Positions 8,454-17,113 of a stretch of 64,000 nucleotides of DNA are shown here, piece after piece (position 1 is the stretch's first letter; every line of letters begins with the position of its first letter). The translations under genes were made by a program, and so were the position numbers. The notes under the pieces were generated by a model. That model did no database searches and had not been told where the DNA came from. It saw only the letters and a list, made by a program, of their open reading frames with translations. This DNA is from Campylobacter concisus (GTDB lineage Bacteria; Campylobacterota; Campylobacteria; Campylobacterales; Campylobacteraceae). The stretch spans positions 248,001 to 312,000 of the forward strand of contig NZ_PIRO01000001.1 of assembly GCF_003048905.1 (NCBI RefSeq), written 5' to 3'.

Positions 8454-9455
8454 TTAATCTCCGGATTCAAAATTTACTTTAAGCTCAATTATTCTTGTAA
8501 GCTTTTTTATTTTTTTAACAATTGATAGCTTTGAGATAAATTTCATTTTTTCATACCTTCTAATCTCTAAAGATAGCCTTGGAAAAATTTTGCTCATCAA
8601 AGTTTCATTTGCCTGAAAATAAAATTTTCTTTTCATATTGTCACTATTTAATACAATATAAAATACTCTTTCATTATTGCCATCAAAACTATCGTTGTCA
8701 AAATATATTCTACAATCTGCTACGTTTGTTTCAAAAAAAAGCTCATCAGGAAATTTGTCTTTACTTATAAGATTTATCAAGGCTCCTTCATTATTCGTGG
8801 CAAATAAAAAAGTATTTATTTTTGGGATTTCTAGGACACTATTATGATAAAAACAATCTTTAAATAATTTATTATACTCATCAATACATGATTTATGTTG
8901 TTTTAAGCACCCTTGAATACATGTTTTTATCCTATTAAAATCGTAAGCGCCCTGGTCTGTTACTACGGCATCAACTATATTGTTTATTGTTTGCAACATA
9001 TTATTTAAGATAGGTAGCCTGGAGTGAGATACTATATTTATACATTGTGCCCAAGCTAAATTAACAGCCTCTTTGTCAAAGTCGCTTGCAGAGAATATTA
9101 CAGGGACATCCAAAAATCTATACTTATTGTCTTTTTGAGAAGATATGTAGTTTTCAGATATATCTTTATATACTCCTATATATTCCCTAATAAAAGATTT
9201 ATCTACTTTTTTATCCCAGAATTTACACTCCGCTAGTAGCCTTATCGGAAAAACAAAGGGTATATTTCTGGAGTAAATTCCCACAAAATCAATTTGATGA
9301 TTAGTTCCTCTGCCTTCTATTTCCCCATCTTCAGATACTATATTACCATTCAAAATACCAGGACAACCTTTTCCGCATTTTGCAAATCCATTTTGTTGTA
9401 ACCAATATGAAATAAAAATTTCATATAGATATCCACGCATTTGGCCTTTTGTCAT
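8454..9455 (-). CDS. Orphan PD-(D/E)XK restriction-endonuclease-like protein
   Basis: A 333-residue protein with no adjacent methylase. The N-terminal third carries a nuclease-type layout: YLYE (9-12), GRGTNHQIDFVG (48-59) with D56, and LLAECKFW (73-80) with E76 and K78. This spacing fits the D...ExK core of the PD-(D/E)XK superfamily, seen in Mrr-like and other restriction enzymes. The remaining two thirds, including a Cys-rich TCIQGCLKQHKSC stretch, resemble nothing I recognise. AAGGG lies seven bases before the ATG. It is likely co-transcribed with ybgC and sits beside a gene-poor AT-rich stretch, suggesting a variable locus. Activity and target are unknown. Confidence 0.7.
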   Translation of the reverse strand: MTKGQMRGYLYEIFISYWLQQNGFAKCGKGCPGILNGNIVSEDGEIEGRGTNHQIDFVGIYSRNIPFVFPIRLLAECKFWDKKVDKSFIREYIGVYKDISENYISSQKDNKYRFLDVPVIFSASDFDKEAVNLAWAQCINIVSHSRLPILNNMLQTINNIVDAVVTDQGAYDFNRIKTCIQGCLKQHKSCIDEYNKLFKDCFYHNSVLEIPKINTFLFATNNEGALINLISKDKFPDELFFETNVADCRIYFDNDSFDGNNERVFYIVLNSDNMKRKFYFQANETLMSKIFPRLSLEIRRYEKMKFISKLSIVKKIKKLTRIIELKVNFESGD

Positions 9456-9767
9456 ACTATAACCCTTGTGCTAATTTGTGCAACAATCATAACACCTTAT
9501 TCTTTAATTTATTTTTTTATGTTTTAATAAAGATTTATTTACCTATTTATTGCCTCTATACTATATGTTAATGGCTTCAAATTTATTTGATTTCTTTAAA
9601 AAACCTGCATCGTTTAACTTTAAACAAATTCTCATAATTAATACAATTATTAGCACACATTTAGTTTTTTTATAAAAGCTATTACATTAGAAAATTTATA
9701 AATTTTAAGTCAAAATAATAGGAAGTCCCAAAAAGCAACGAACAAATTTGTCTTTTAAAAAATGAAT
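9456..9767. other. Gene-free AT-rich stretch
   Basis: These 312 bases lie between the nuclease-like gene and the exporter genes. I find no convincing open frame, RNA gene or strong hairpin. The base composition is much more AT-rich than the exporter genes on its right. The word CCCTTGTGC occurs near both edges (9473-9481 and 9772-9780). It presumably holds the promoter of the nuclease-like gene and the 3' end of the exporter transcript. Confidence 0.6.
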
Positions 9768-10295
9768 TTATCCCTTGTGCATCTTTCCCGTCGCCAAATC
9801 GCACTTAGCGCCGCGAGTAATCATCAGCGACTGATCGTAAAACAAAATCAGCACCACCGAAACCCCGACGCCTAGAGCTAGCGAGACCGTCGTGGTCGTG
9901 ATCGCGTTATCGAAAAATATGATTAGATATTCGTTTTTCTTAGCGATATCGGGCTCGTTTAGAAACGAAAACAGCGCCAAAATGCCCTTGTACGCGTAAA
10001 CTCCGGGCACCATAGGCAAAAGCGCTGGAAATGCGATGATCTCGGCCGGCACTTTGAGCCGTTTAGCAAAGAGCATACCTAAAATTCCACTTAAAAAAGA
10101 TACGATAAGCGTAGCGACGCTGATGTTAAAAAATCCCATCTGCATGATCCAAAAGCGGCTAGCGTGCGCAAATGCCGCAAGTAGCGCGCAAAATGCGAGA
10201 GTCCTTTTAGGCGGCGAGCTAGCGTAGGCAAAGCCAAGCCCCGCCACCGCGGCAAAAGCGCCGTCTATGAGAGTCGCAGTCAAAAGCTCAAACAT
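9768..10295 (-). CDS. ThrE-type threonine/serine exporter, small subunit (YjjB-like)
   Basis: A 175-residue membrane protein with about five hydrophobic segments (for example LIVSFLSGILGMLFAKRL and the PALLPMVPGVYAYKG loop). It matches the second half of the ThrE exporter, which in many bacteria is split into YjjP-like and YjjB-like subunits. It overlaps the upstream partner at 10288 by eight bases, consistent with a two-subunit inner-membrane exporter of small amino or organic acids. Its DNA is clearly richer in G+C than the genes on either side (codons such as GCC, GCG and CGC), pointing to acquisition from a higher-GC relative. Confidence 0.85.
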   Translation of the reverse strand: MFELLTATLIDGAFAAVAGLGFAYASSPPKRTLAFCALLAAFAHASRFWIMQMGFFNISVATLIVSFLSGILGMLFAKRLKVPAEIIAFPALLPMVPGVYAYKGILALFSFLNEPDIAKKNEYLIIFFDNAITTTTVSLALGVGVSVVLILFYDQSLMITRGAKCDLATGKMHKG

Positions 10296-11070
10296 GTAAA
10301 ATCTCCGCGTTGCTAAGCGAGAGCGTGATATAGACGCCTACCGCGATGCAAAGTATCAAGATGCCCGTGCTCACGGCTCTGCTGATACCCACAAGCGTGT
10401 TGTCGTTTAGGATATCAAAGACCGAGTTTATGAGAAAAACGCCCGGCATCAAAAAGAGTATCGACGAGCCGATCGCCACGTCGCTAGTGTGCGTAAAGCC
10501 GTAAAATACGCCAAGATAGGTGATAAACGAGACCACAAACGAGACCAAAACGTACTGGATTTTTAAATTTACGCCCATTTTAGCAAGCGCAAATCTAAGG
10601 CTATAGCCGACCAGAGTCGCAAAAAACACGCAAGCTACCGAGCCCATATCGCCGCCAAAAAGCTTGCAAAACGCCGCATTTGCAAGGCTTATTAAAATAA
10701 GCGAGCTTATAAATTTATGCGCACCAATGCGCATGACGCCCTCAAACTGCTCTTTGGCCTCGTCTAAGCTCAAATTTTCATCCAAAATCCGCCAGCTAAG
10801 CGACGAAAGCTCAGAAATACGGTTAAAGCTCACCTGGCCCAGCGGGATCTTTTTTACGTAAGTTCGGCGCAGGGAGTTATCGGCCGAGTCCATGACGCTA
10901 ATGGTAAAATACTTCACGAAAATCGTCACGCTAATATCGTAGCCGTAGTGTTTAGCTATGCGGTCTACACACTTTTCTACACGTGCGGTGTAGGTGCCAG
11001 CACTCACCATCGCACTCGTGTATTCAGCTAGAAAATTTGTTAAAACTTGAATATCAGGCTTTGCGTTCAT
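10288..11070 (-). CDS. ThrE-type threonine/serine exporter, large subunit (YjjP-like, DUF1212)
   Basis: A 260-residue protein with the soluble N-terminal region of the DUF1212/ThrE family (MVSAGTYTARVEKCVDRIAK, about 21-40) followed by about five membrane spans (from about 115). The GSSILFLMPGVFLINSVFDIL segment is typical of the family. It pairs with the overlapping small subunit to form one exporter. The DNA is high in G+C, unlike its upstream neighbour. Its start overlaps the end of the AT-rich DUF4149 gene by 17 bases, so the composition change falls almost exactly at the gene junction. Confidence 0.87.
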   Translation of the reverse strand: MNAKPDIQVLTNFLAEYTSAMVSAGTYTARVEKCVDRIAKHYGYDISVTIFVKYFTISVMDSADNSLRRTYVKKIPLGQVSFNRISELSSLSWRILDENLSLDEAKEQFEGVMRIGAHKFISSLILISLANAAFCKLFGGDMGSVACVFFATLVGYSLRFALAKMGVNLKIQYVLVSFVVSFITYLGVFYGFTHTSDVAIGSSILFLMPGVFLINSVFDILNDNTLVGISRAVSTGILILCIAVGVYITLSLSNAEILHV

Positions 11071-11533
11071 TTTGGATAATCTTAAATTTCACAAAAAATA
11101 AAATGATTTGTAAAACAAGCATGATTTTCATCACATATTCGCTTGCACTATGCATTTTGGCAAATTCAGCCGTCTGTGTCGCATCGATCCCCAAATTTTG
11201 AGCATAAACTATAAAAGGCGTAAAGAAAAATACAAAGCTCAAAGCTAAAGCCAAATTTAAAAAAGCAAGCATTAGCATGCTAAATTTTAGTGAAAAAATA
11301 AGCTTTTTTCTAAGATCAAATAGCTCGCTAATCATTACAACTATGCTTATAAAAAGCAAAATATAATTAAATTTCAAAAATATCTTTGTCATCATTTGGC
11401 CACTCATAAAATGCGTAAGTACGCCATCTCCTATGATGCTTTGCGGGAAAAATATGACTGGCGCCACTAAAATACCAAGCGTTAACTCAGCTCCTATAAG
11501 TACTGCCAAAAGCAAAAAATAAACTCCTCTCAA
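11054..11533 (-). CDS. DUF4149-type integral membrane protein
   Basis: A 159-residue protein with four predicted membrane spans (about 3-25, 47-68, 79-103 and 132-150). The signature LGILVAPVIFF near the N-terminus and the helix ending in the HSASEYVM region resemble the DUF4149 family, whose function is unknown. It lies between prmC and the exporter pair and overlaps the latter by 17 bases. Codon use is AT-rich, like most of the window. No catalytic residues can be named. Confidence 0.7.
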   Translation of the reverse strand: MRGVYFLLLAVLIGAELTLGILVAPVIFFPQSIIGDGVLTHFMSGQMMTKIFLKFNYILLFISIVVMISELFDLRKKLIFSLKFSMLMLAFLNLALALSFVFFFTPFIVYAQNLGIDATQTAEFAKMHSASEYVMKIMLVLQIILFFVKFKIIQNERKA

Positions 11534-11543
11534 ACTCTCTCCT

Positions 11544-12356
11544 TTATATTTTTAACTTCGCACAAAAGCCTCTATCAAAGCCAGCTAAATCTTTGTAAAA
11601 ACTATACTCAAAACCATTGGCCTCTAAGAATTTTTGCATACTTGCTTTTTGGTCGTACCCCATCTCACAAGCAACGTTTTTGATATTACGATCTTTGGCT
11701 ATGAGAATAATGTCTTTTAAGATTTCATCTCCTACTTCGCCTCCAAAGAGTGCACTTTCTGGCTCGTTTAGTACAAATTTACTGAGTTTATAGCTTCTTG
11801 CAATATATGGCGGATTTGAAACCAAAATATCAATATCTTCTAAAATTTCATCCACATAAGAGCAGTTTAAAAATTTGATCCTCCCACCTACATCAAATTT
11901 ATCTGCATTTTTTTTAGCAAGCATCAAAGCTTTTTCGTTGATGTCTGTCGCTACGATATTTGCCTTTGTTTTTAGAGCTAGCATGATACTAATAATGCCG
12001 CTTCCTGTGCCTATTTCTGCGATCTTTGGTTCATTATATTCGCGTGAAATTTCTATTACTTTATCCACTAAAATTTCTGTTTCAGGTCTTGGGATAAGCA
12101 CTCCGCTTTCCACGTAAAAATCAAGCCCATAAAAGCTAGCTTTACCAGTTATATATTCAAGAGGCTCGTAGTTTTCATACCTTTTAACTAGAGCAAAATA
12201 GCCGCTCTCATCAAATTCATTTTTTTGATTTAAAAATATCCATTCAATGCTTACATCAAGATAGTTCATAAGCAAAATTTTAGCAACTCTGCTTGGATTT
12301 TGACAAAGTGAGCTTAGCCTTAAACTAGCCTCTTTAAGAGCTTCTTCAATTTTCAT
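11544..12356 (-). CDS. prmC: Peptide chain release factor N5-glutamine methyltransferase PrmC
   Basis: PrmC (HemK) methylates the GGQ glutamine of release factors using S-adenosylmethionine. The 270-residue protein has a helical N-terminal domain and a Rossmann methyltransferase domain with the SAM loop IAEIGTGSGIISI and the substrate-binding motif VSNPPYIA. The upstream M48 protease gene overlaps its start by 11 bases. Codon use is AT-rich, in contrast to that protease gene. Confidence 0.95.
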   Translation of the reverse strand: MKIEEALKEASLRLSSLCQNPSRVAKILLMNYLDVSIEWIFLNQKNEFDESGYFALVKRYENYEPLEYITGKASFYGLDFYVESGVLIPRPETEILVDKVIEISREYNEPKIAEIGTGSGIISIMLALKTKANIVATDINEKALMLAKKNADKFDVGGRIKFLNCSYVDEILEDIDILVSNPPYIARSYKLSKFVLNEPESALFGGEVGDEILKDIILIAKDRNIKNVACEMGYDQKASMQKFLEANGFEYSFYKDLAGFDRGFCAKLKI

Positions 12357-13548
12357 TTTCTAGCTCGTTTATACGCTCAAAAAGGCTTGGGTGCGAATGA
12401 TAGACGAACGCGTAGAGCGGATGAGCCTTCGGGAAGGCCTTGTTTTCGCTGCCTAACTTTTTTAGCGCGCTTATCATATCGGCTTTGTTTGAGACCTCGC
12501 CTGCGAATTTATCGGCGCCGAATTCATTCGCGCGGCTAAAATACGAGCTAACCGGCGAAAATAAAAATCCGAAAATCGGCGAAAAAAGTAGCAAAAACAC
12601 GATCGTTCCGCCGCCTCCGCTATGAAGCCCAAGCGCTTGATACGCCGCGTCTGGGATGTTGCCGAATATCAAAAGCATCGCAAAAAGCATAACCGCGCTT
12701 AGAGCGATCATTTTTAGGATATCTTTGTGCTTAAAATGCCCCAGCTCGTGCCCCAAAACGGCGATTATCTCCTCTAAACTTAATTTTTTAACGAGCGTAT
12801 CGAAAAGCACCACGCGTTTAGCCGCGCCAAGGCCGCCGAAATAGGCGTTTAGGCGGTTGTCGCGCTTGCTGGCGTCTATCGTAAAAACGCCGCTACTTTT
12901 AAACCCGCACTGCGCCAAAAGCCCTTCTATACGGCTTTTTAGCTCGCCATCTTCTAGCGGCTGCATCTTGTTAAAGATAGGCGCGATGAGCGTCGGGTAG
13001 ATGAGATTTATAACAAGCGCGACCGCGAAGCTTAGCAAAAACGCCCAAAACCACCAAAAATCGCCCAAAAATCTAATGCAAAGCAATACCAGCCACACAA
13101 ACAGCGTGCCGAAAACCAGCGTTAGCGCGAGCGTTTTAAGCAGATCAAGCGCAAAAATTTTAGGCGTTACGTTTGAAAAGCCGAGCTTTTTGTCTTTGAC
13201 GAAGGTTTCGTAGATATTTAGCGGCAGTTCTAGCAGCGACGAAACGAGCAAAAATACCATAACCATAAAGACGTTGTCGCCTATATCTCCCGTTTTATAG
13301 GCATGCCCCGATATCGCGCCAAGCCCCCAGCACGCCCACATCATAAATATCGCGGCGTGATAGAGAAGGCTAATTAGCTCGAATTTTTGATTGCTTATCG
13401 CTGCGGCGGCGGCGGTTTCGTACTCGCTCTGAGACAAAACGACGGCCGGCTTTTTAGCCTCTGCGCGGATAAAGCTTATCTGCAAAATCGCCAGCCACGC
13501 CTTTGCGGTAACGTAAAAAAAGTAAATACCGAGTAAAAAATAAAACAT
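12346..13548 (-). CDS. M48-family membrane metalloprotease (Ste24/CAAX-protease-like)
   Basis: A 400-residue multi-span protein with the zinc motif HELGHFKH (about 266-273) and a downstream Glu in ANEFGADKFA, the pattern of M48 peptidases. Its length and layout (several N-terminal spans, catalytic domain facing the cytosol) match the Ste24-like M48A branch more than the shorter HtpX. Such proteases cleave membrane or misfolded proteins; the substrate here is unknown. The DNA is markedly G+C rich, with codons such as GCC and CGC, and the gene ends inside the AT-rich prmC. It may have been exchanged with a higher-GC Campylobacter. Confidence 0.88.
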   Translation of the reverse strand: MFYFLLGIYFFYVTAKAWLAILQISFIRAEAKKPAVVLSQSEYETAAAAAISNQKFELISLLYHAAIFMMWACWGLGAISGHAYKTGDIGDNVFMVMVFLLVSSLLELPLNIYETFVKDKKLGFSNVTPKIFALDLLKTLALTLVFGTLFVWLVLLCIRFLGDFWWFWAFLLSFAVALVINLIYPTLIAPIFNKMQPLEDGELKSRIEGLLAQCGFKSSGVFTIDASKRDNRLNAYFGGLGAAKRVVLFDTLVKKLSLEEIIAVLGHELGHFKHKDILKMIALSAVMLFAMLLIFGNIPDAAYQALGLHSGGGGTIVFLLLFSPIFGFLFSPVSSYFSRANEFGADKFAGEVSNKADMISALKKLGSENKAFPKAHPLYAFVYHSHPSLFERINELENEN

Positions 13549-13559
13549 ATTTTTACGCC

Positions 13560-14933
13560 CTATTTTAAAAAATTATCGTAAAACGAGCTGATAAAAAGCA
13601 CCAAAATAATAAACGGTACGACGAATTTGATATACCAAAACCAGATATTTATTAGTTTTGCATGTTTTTCACTACCTTGCAAAATTTCTTTTTTTGCATC
13701 ATCTTTTAGCACCCAGCCTACGAATATTGCACAACCAAATGATGTAAATACAAAAAATATTGTTGCGCTTATTGCATCATATGCATCAAAAATATTCTTA
13801 CCAAAAATGCTTACATGGCTTAGTATATTTGTGGCCATCAGTGAAGGTAAATTTCCTAAAACAAATATACCGCCAAGGACTAAAAATATTGCTTTTTTGC
13901 GTTTTATCTTAAATTTTTCTTGAAGTGTTGTGATTATTACTTCATATATTGGTAGCGATGTTGTAAGTGCAGCGATCATTAATAGTGTAAAAAACGCAAC
14001 CGCGAAAAAACCACCAAATGGCATGTGAGAAAAAACAATTGGTAGTGATTTAAATACCAAACTTGGGCCACTATCTGGCGATACGCCGTAGCTAAAGAGA
14101 GAAGGGAAAATCATAAAGCCTGCAAGCACAGCGATTACCGTATTTAAAATGCCTGTAATGATAGAAATTTTAACCAAACCCTCATCCTTTTTCACAAAGC
14201 TAGAAAGAGTGATCATCACACCAAATCCAAGCGAGAGCGCAAAAAATACCTGCCCCAAAACATCAACGAAAAGCTTTAAGTTTATCTTTGAAAAGTTAGG
14301 TGTCAAGTAAAATTTCACACCTTCTATTGCACCATCAAGAGTGATATTTTTAGCGATCATAATAAGCATTAAAATAAAAAGTAGCGGCATTAAAAATTTC
14401 GCTGATCGCTCGATACCGCCGACCGCACCTTGCACCAAAATAGCGTAATTAACTAGCACAAAAACAAGTGTCGCAAAGCTGATAGAAAGTGGATTGCTTA
14501 CGATATTTTGCTCATAAAACGCACTTGTCTCCTCAAAACTAACCACATGTGAGAGATCAAGCAAACCAAATGAAATTTGGGCGATATAGTTTAGCACCCA
14601 GCCGCCAATAACCATATAGTAAGCCATAATACCAAATGCACCAACAAGCCCCATCCAGCCAACGATCTGCCACTTTTTGCTGATCTTTTTGCCATTTATC
14701 GATCCACCAAAAGCATCCACAGCGTTGCATTTTAGGCGTCTGCCGATCGCATTTTCAGCCAAAATCATCGGTATACCGATCACGATCATCGCGATACAAA
14801 ACACGAGTACATAGGCGCCGCCGCCGTTTTGCCCGACCAAATACGGAAAACGCCACGTCGCACCAAAGCCGACCGTAGCCCCTGCAACAGCTAAAATGTA
14901 TGTGAGCCTTGAACTCCAAGATTTTCTATCCAT
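13560..14933 (-). CDS. Sodium-dependent transporter of the SNF/NSS family
   Basis: A 457-residue inner-membrane transporter of the neurotransmitter:sodium symporter family, which in bacteria takes up amino acids with Na+. Span 1 has the sodium-site signature AGATVGFGATWRFPYLVGQN, and about eleven to twelve further hydrophobic segments follow. I start it at the ATG at 14933 (MDRKSWSSRLTYILA), preceded by AAAGG; an in-frame ATG 21 codons upstream lacks a ribosome site and gives a non-family N-terminus. The substrate cannot be read from the sequence. Confidence 0.92.
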   Translation of the reverse strand: MDRKSWSSRLTYILAVAGATVGFGATWRFPYLVGQNGGGAYVLVFCIAMIVIGIPMILAENAIGRRLKCNAVDAFGGSINGKKISKKWQIVGWMGLVGAFGIMAYYMVIGGWVLNYIAQISFGLLDLSHVVSFEETSAFYEQNIVSNPLSISFATLVFVLVNYAILVQGAVGGIERSAKFLMPLLFILMLIMIAKNITLDGAIEGVKFYLTPNFSKINLKLFVDVLGQVFFALSLGFGVMITLSSFVKKDEGLVKISIITGILNTVIAVLAGFMIFPSLFSYGVSPDSGPSLVFKSLPIVFSHMPFGGFFAVAFFTLLMIAALTTSLPIYEVIITTLQEKFKIKRKKAIFLVLGGIFVLGNLPSLMATNILSHVSIFGKNIFDAYDAISATIFFVFTSFGCAIFVGWVLKDDAKKEILQGSEKHAKLINIWFWYIKFVVPFIILVLFISSFYDNFLK

Positions 14934-15112
14934 CTTTTTGCCTTTGTGAAAAATAGGGATTATATAAAAAAATTGATTAAATTTCGCTAGCAACAAGCGG
15001 TGTTAGGATGCAAGCTCAGTTTTTTTTGTTAATTTTAAGAATTTTTACGAATAATTTTTTTACGTTTTGCCTTTTCTGGATAAATTTAGACAACTGCTTA
15101 AAAATAAATTTA

Positions 15113-15553
15113 TTAGTGCAAAACGCCAAATTCCACATATCCCTCCATCGCAATAAACAATATCCAGCCCTCCTTGGGACCACAAAAATAGTGATGTTCT
15201 GGGATATTTTCAACTATAAATTTTAAAAAATCATAAAAATACTCAGGCGCAAATTTAATCTCTATATTTGTTAAGTTGTCGCCGATGTAGCTTATCTCGC
15301 CACTTAAAATTTTACTTTTGATGCTTGGATTTGAGCTGAGAAAATTTTTAATGTCAGCAAAATTTTTATATTCAGCCGTTTTGTAACCTTTTAAATTTTG
15401 TAAAACTGGCTTTGAGCCGATAAAGGTCAAATTTTGTTCTATAAACTCCGTTCCATCATTACTCACGCACCACTTATTGCTAAAATTTGACAAAAAAGCG
15501 AGCATCTCATCGTCGGCTGAGATAAAATTTGAAACTAAATTTTTCTGGCTCAT
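15113..15553 (-). CDS. Unknown 146-residue protein
   Basis: I do not recognise this protein. It is soluble, acidic and without signal peptide or membrane spans. The C-terminal stretch PEHHYFCGPKEGWILFIAME followed by GYVEFG is rich in aromatic residues, a pattern common in small immunity-type or SUKH-like folds, but the resemblance is weak. A strong ribosome site (AAGGAGG) precedes the ATG at 15553, which supports it being a real gene. It is a single gene between an SNF transporter and the dnaQ-like gene. Confidence 0.65.
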   Translation of the reverse strand: MSQKNLVSNFISADDEMLAFLSNFSNKWCVSNDGTEFIEQNLTFIGSKPVLQNLKGYKTAEYKNFADIKNFLSSNPSIKSKILSGEISYIGDNLTNIEIKFAPEYFYDFLKFIVENIPEHHYFCGPKEGWILFIAMEGYVEFGVLH

Positions 15554-15659
15554 TTGCCTCCTTTTTTGTAAAATTTAGCAAACTGCCCACAATCCTTTAA
15601 AAACAAAGATCGCATAGAAATTAATGATTAAATTTGAGATTGTGGATAATTTTTTATCG

Positions 15660-16460
15660 CTAATTCGCACACAAAACTGGTTCAGGTTTTAGCTTCACAC
15701 TTGGAGCTGTTTTGCTAAAGCTTATGAGATCCTCTGTCGTTTGAATACTAAAAGGTAGACGTGTGAGGCAAACTTTAAAAATTTCAGCAGCTGCTATTGC
15801 GTCATTTAGGGCCCTGTGGTGGGTATTGTTTATGCCAAGAAGCTCTTTTAGCGAGCCAAGTCCGTATTTTTGCGAAGCAATAGTGCGGCGGCTAAGATCG
15901 ATGGTGCAGAGCTTTCTGTTTAGCAACACGCCAAGGCCGATCTCATTTAGGCTATGAGAGATAAATCCGTAGTCAAAATTTACGTTATGAGCGATAAAAA
16001 CGCTAGTTCCAAGAAAAATTTTAAATCGCTCAAGCACATTTAGTAAATTTGGCGCACCAACTAGATCGCTCGCCTTTATGCCGGTTAGCTCGGTGATATT
16101 TTCAGGTACTTCAGGGGCTGCTATAAAGCTTTCAAAACGCCCTATCTCAACGCCATTTTTCATTTTTATTGCACCGATTTCAATGATCTGTCCGCTCGTC
16201 GTACCACCAGTCGTTTCGATATCAACCACACAAAATTCCTGCTCGCTAATATCTCTAAATCTCGTGCCAAGCTCGATCTCATTCTCTTCATTTCTAGTGA
16301 TGTCAAGCCCAAGAGTTCGCCACATATCAAGATCGCGCACGTCAATGAGTGATGAAATTTCTTCAATATCACTAAATCTTAAAATAAACTCATGATAGCC
16401 TAAATTTTGCCTAGCTAAAATTTCTATGCTATTTTCTAAACGCTGTTTTTTTGGTTTCAA
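15660..16460 (-). CDS. DnaQ-like 3'-5' exonuclease (DEDDh)
   Basis: A 266-residue protein with a complete DEDDh exonuclease domain at about 75-250: FCVVDIETTGG (Asp and Glu of Exo I), FIAHNVNFDYGF (Exo II) and HHRALNDAIAAAEIF (Exo III His and Asp). It resembles the proofreading epsilon subunit of DNA polymerase III, but its 70-residue N-terminal extension is not part of the standard E. coli epsilon. The start overlaps the rpe stop by four bases, and I recall rpe and dnaQ also being adjacent in C. jejuni. Whether it is the replicative proofreader or a repair exonuclease cannot be decided here. Confidence 0.88.
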   Translation of the reverse strand: MKPKKQRLENSIEILARQNLGYHEFILRFSDIEEISSLIDVRDLDMWRTLGLDITRNEENEIELGTRFRDISEQEFCVVDIETTGGTTSGQIIEIGAIKMKNGVEIGRFESFIAAPEVPENITELTGIKASDLVGAPNLLNVLERFKIFLGTSVFIAHNVNFDYGFISHSLNEIGLGVLLNRKLCTIDLSRRTIASQKYGLGSLKELLGINNTHHRALNDAIAAAEIFKVCLTRLPFSIQTTEDLISFSKTAPSVKLKPEPVLCAN

Positions 16461-17104
16461 AACTCAAGCTTTATGGCGCGAATGGCTTGTTCGTAGGAAT
16501 TTGATGAGAAGATGTAGTTGCCAGCCACCAAAATATCAGCTCCAGCCTCCTCAAGATCAGGTGCATTTAGTCCGTTTACGCCGCCATCTACTTCGATGAG
16601 ACACTTAGCGTTTTTTCGTTCTATTAGCTCTCGTAGCGCCCTTGTTTTTTCAAGCACGACTGGCATAAATTTCTGACCGCCAAAGCCAGGATTTACGCTC
16701 ATCAAAAGCACCATATCGACTTCATCAATAATATGCTCGATCGCACTAACTGGCGTATGCGGATTTAGCACGATGCCAGGACTTACGCCATTTTTTCTAA
16801 TGTGATCGATGAGCCTTAATGGATGCTTCTCTTCTTCAATGTGAAAGGTTAGAAATTTTGGCTTTAGCGGCAAGAAAAGGTCGGCAAAAAATGAGTTATT
16901 CTCAACCATTAAATGTATATCAAGTGGCTTCGTGGCTGCTTTTGCAACGGCTTTTACCACAACTGGTCCGATGGTTAAATTTGGCACAAAATGCCCATCC
17001 ATAACATCAACATGCACCAGATCGCACCCAGCCTCACAAATGGCTCTTATCTCAGCTGCCAAATTTCCAAAATCAGCCGATAAAATACTAGGTGCAACGT
17101 ACAT
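16457..17104 (-). CDS. rpe: Ribulose-phosphate 3-epimerase
   Basis: Rpe interconverts ribulose-5-phosphate and xylulose-5-phosphate in the pentose phosphate pathway. The 215-residue TIM barrel shows APSILSADFGNL at the N-terminus, HVDVMDGHFVPNLTIGP with metal-ligand His and catalytic Asp, LLMSVNPGFGGQKF, and the C-terminal Asp in IEVDGGVN. GGAGAAG precedes the ATG at 17104. It overlaps the dnaQ-like gene by four bases and lies nine bases after the STAS/CheX-like gene. Confidence 0.96.
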   Translation of the reverse strand: MYVAPSILSADFGNLAAEIRAICEAGCDLVHVDVMDGHFVPNLTIGPVVVKAVAKAATKPLDIHLMVENNSFFADLFLPLKPKFLTFHIEEEKHPLRLIDHIRKNGVSPGIVLNPHTPVSAIEHIIDEVDMVLLMSVNPGFGGQKFMPVVLEKTRALRELIERKNAKCLIEVDGGVNGLNAPDLEEAGADILVAGNYIFSSNSYEQAIRAIKLEF

Positions 17105-17113
17105 TTCTTCTCC

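Noticed and set aside
9473..9780. 9-base direct repeat CCCTTGTGC at 9473-9481 and 9772-9780, considered as target-site duplication.
   Set aside because: The enclosed 290 bases have no transposase or terminal inverted repeats, and one copy lies in the coding end of the exporter gene. A match of this size may be chance.
15016..15213. 65-residue minus-strand frame beside the unknown 146-residue gene.
   Set aside because: It overlaps that gene in another frame, lacks a ribosome site and has a composition of non-coding AT-rich DNA.
15641..15649. Perfect DnaA box (TTATCCACA on the minus strand) in the intergenic region before dnaQ-like.
   Set aside because: It is alone. No second box, AT-rich unwinding element or dnaA gene lies near, and a single 9-mer is expected by chance in an AT-rich window of this size.
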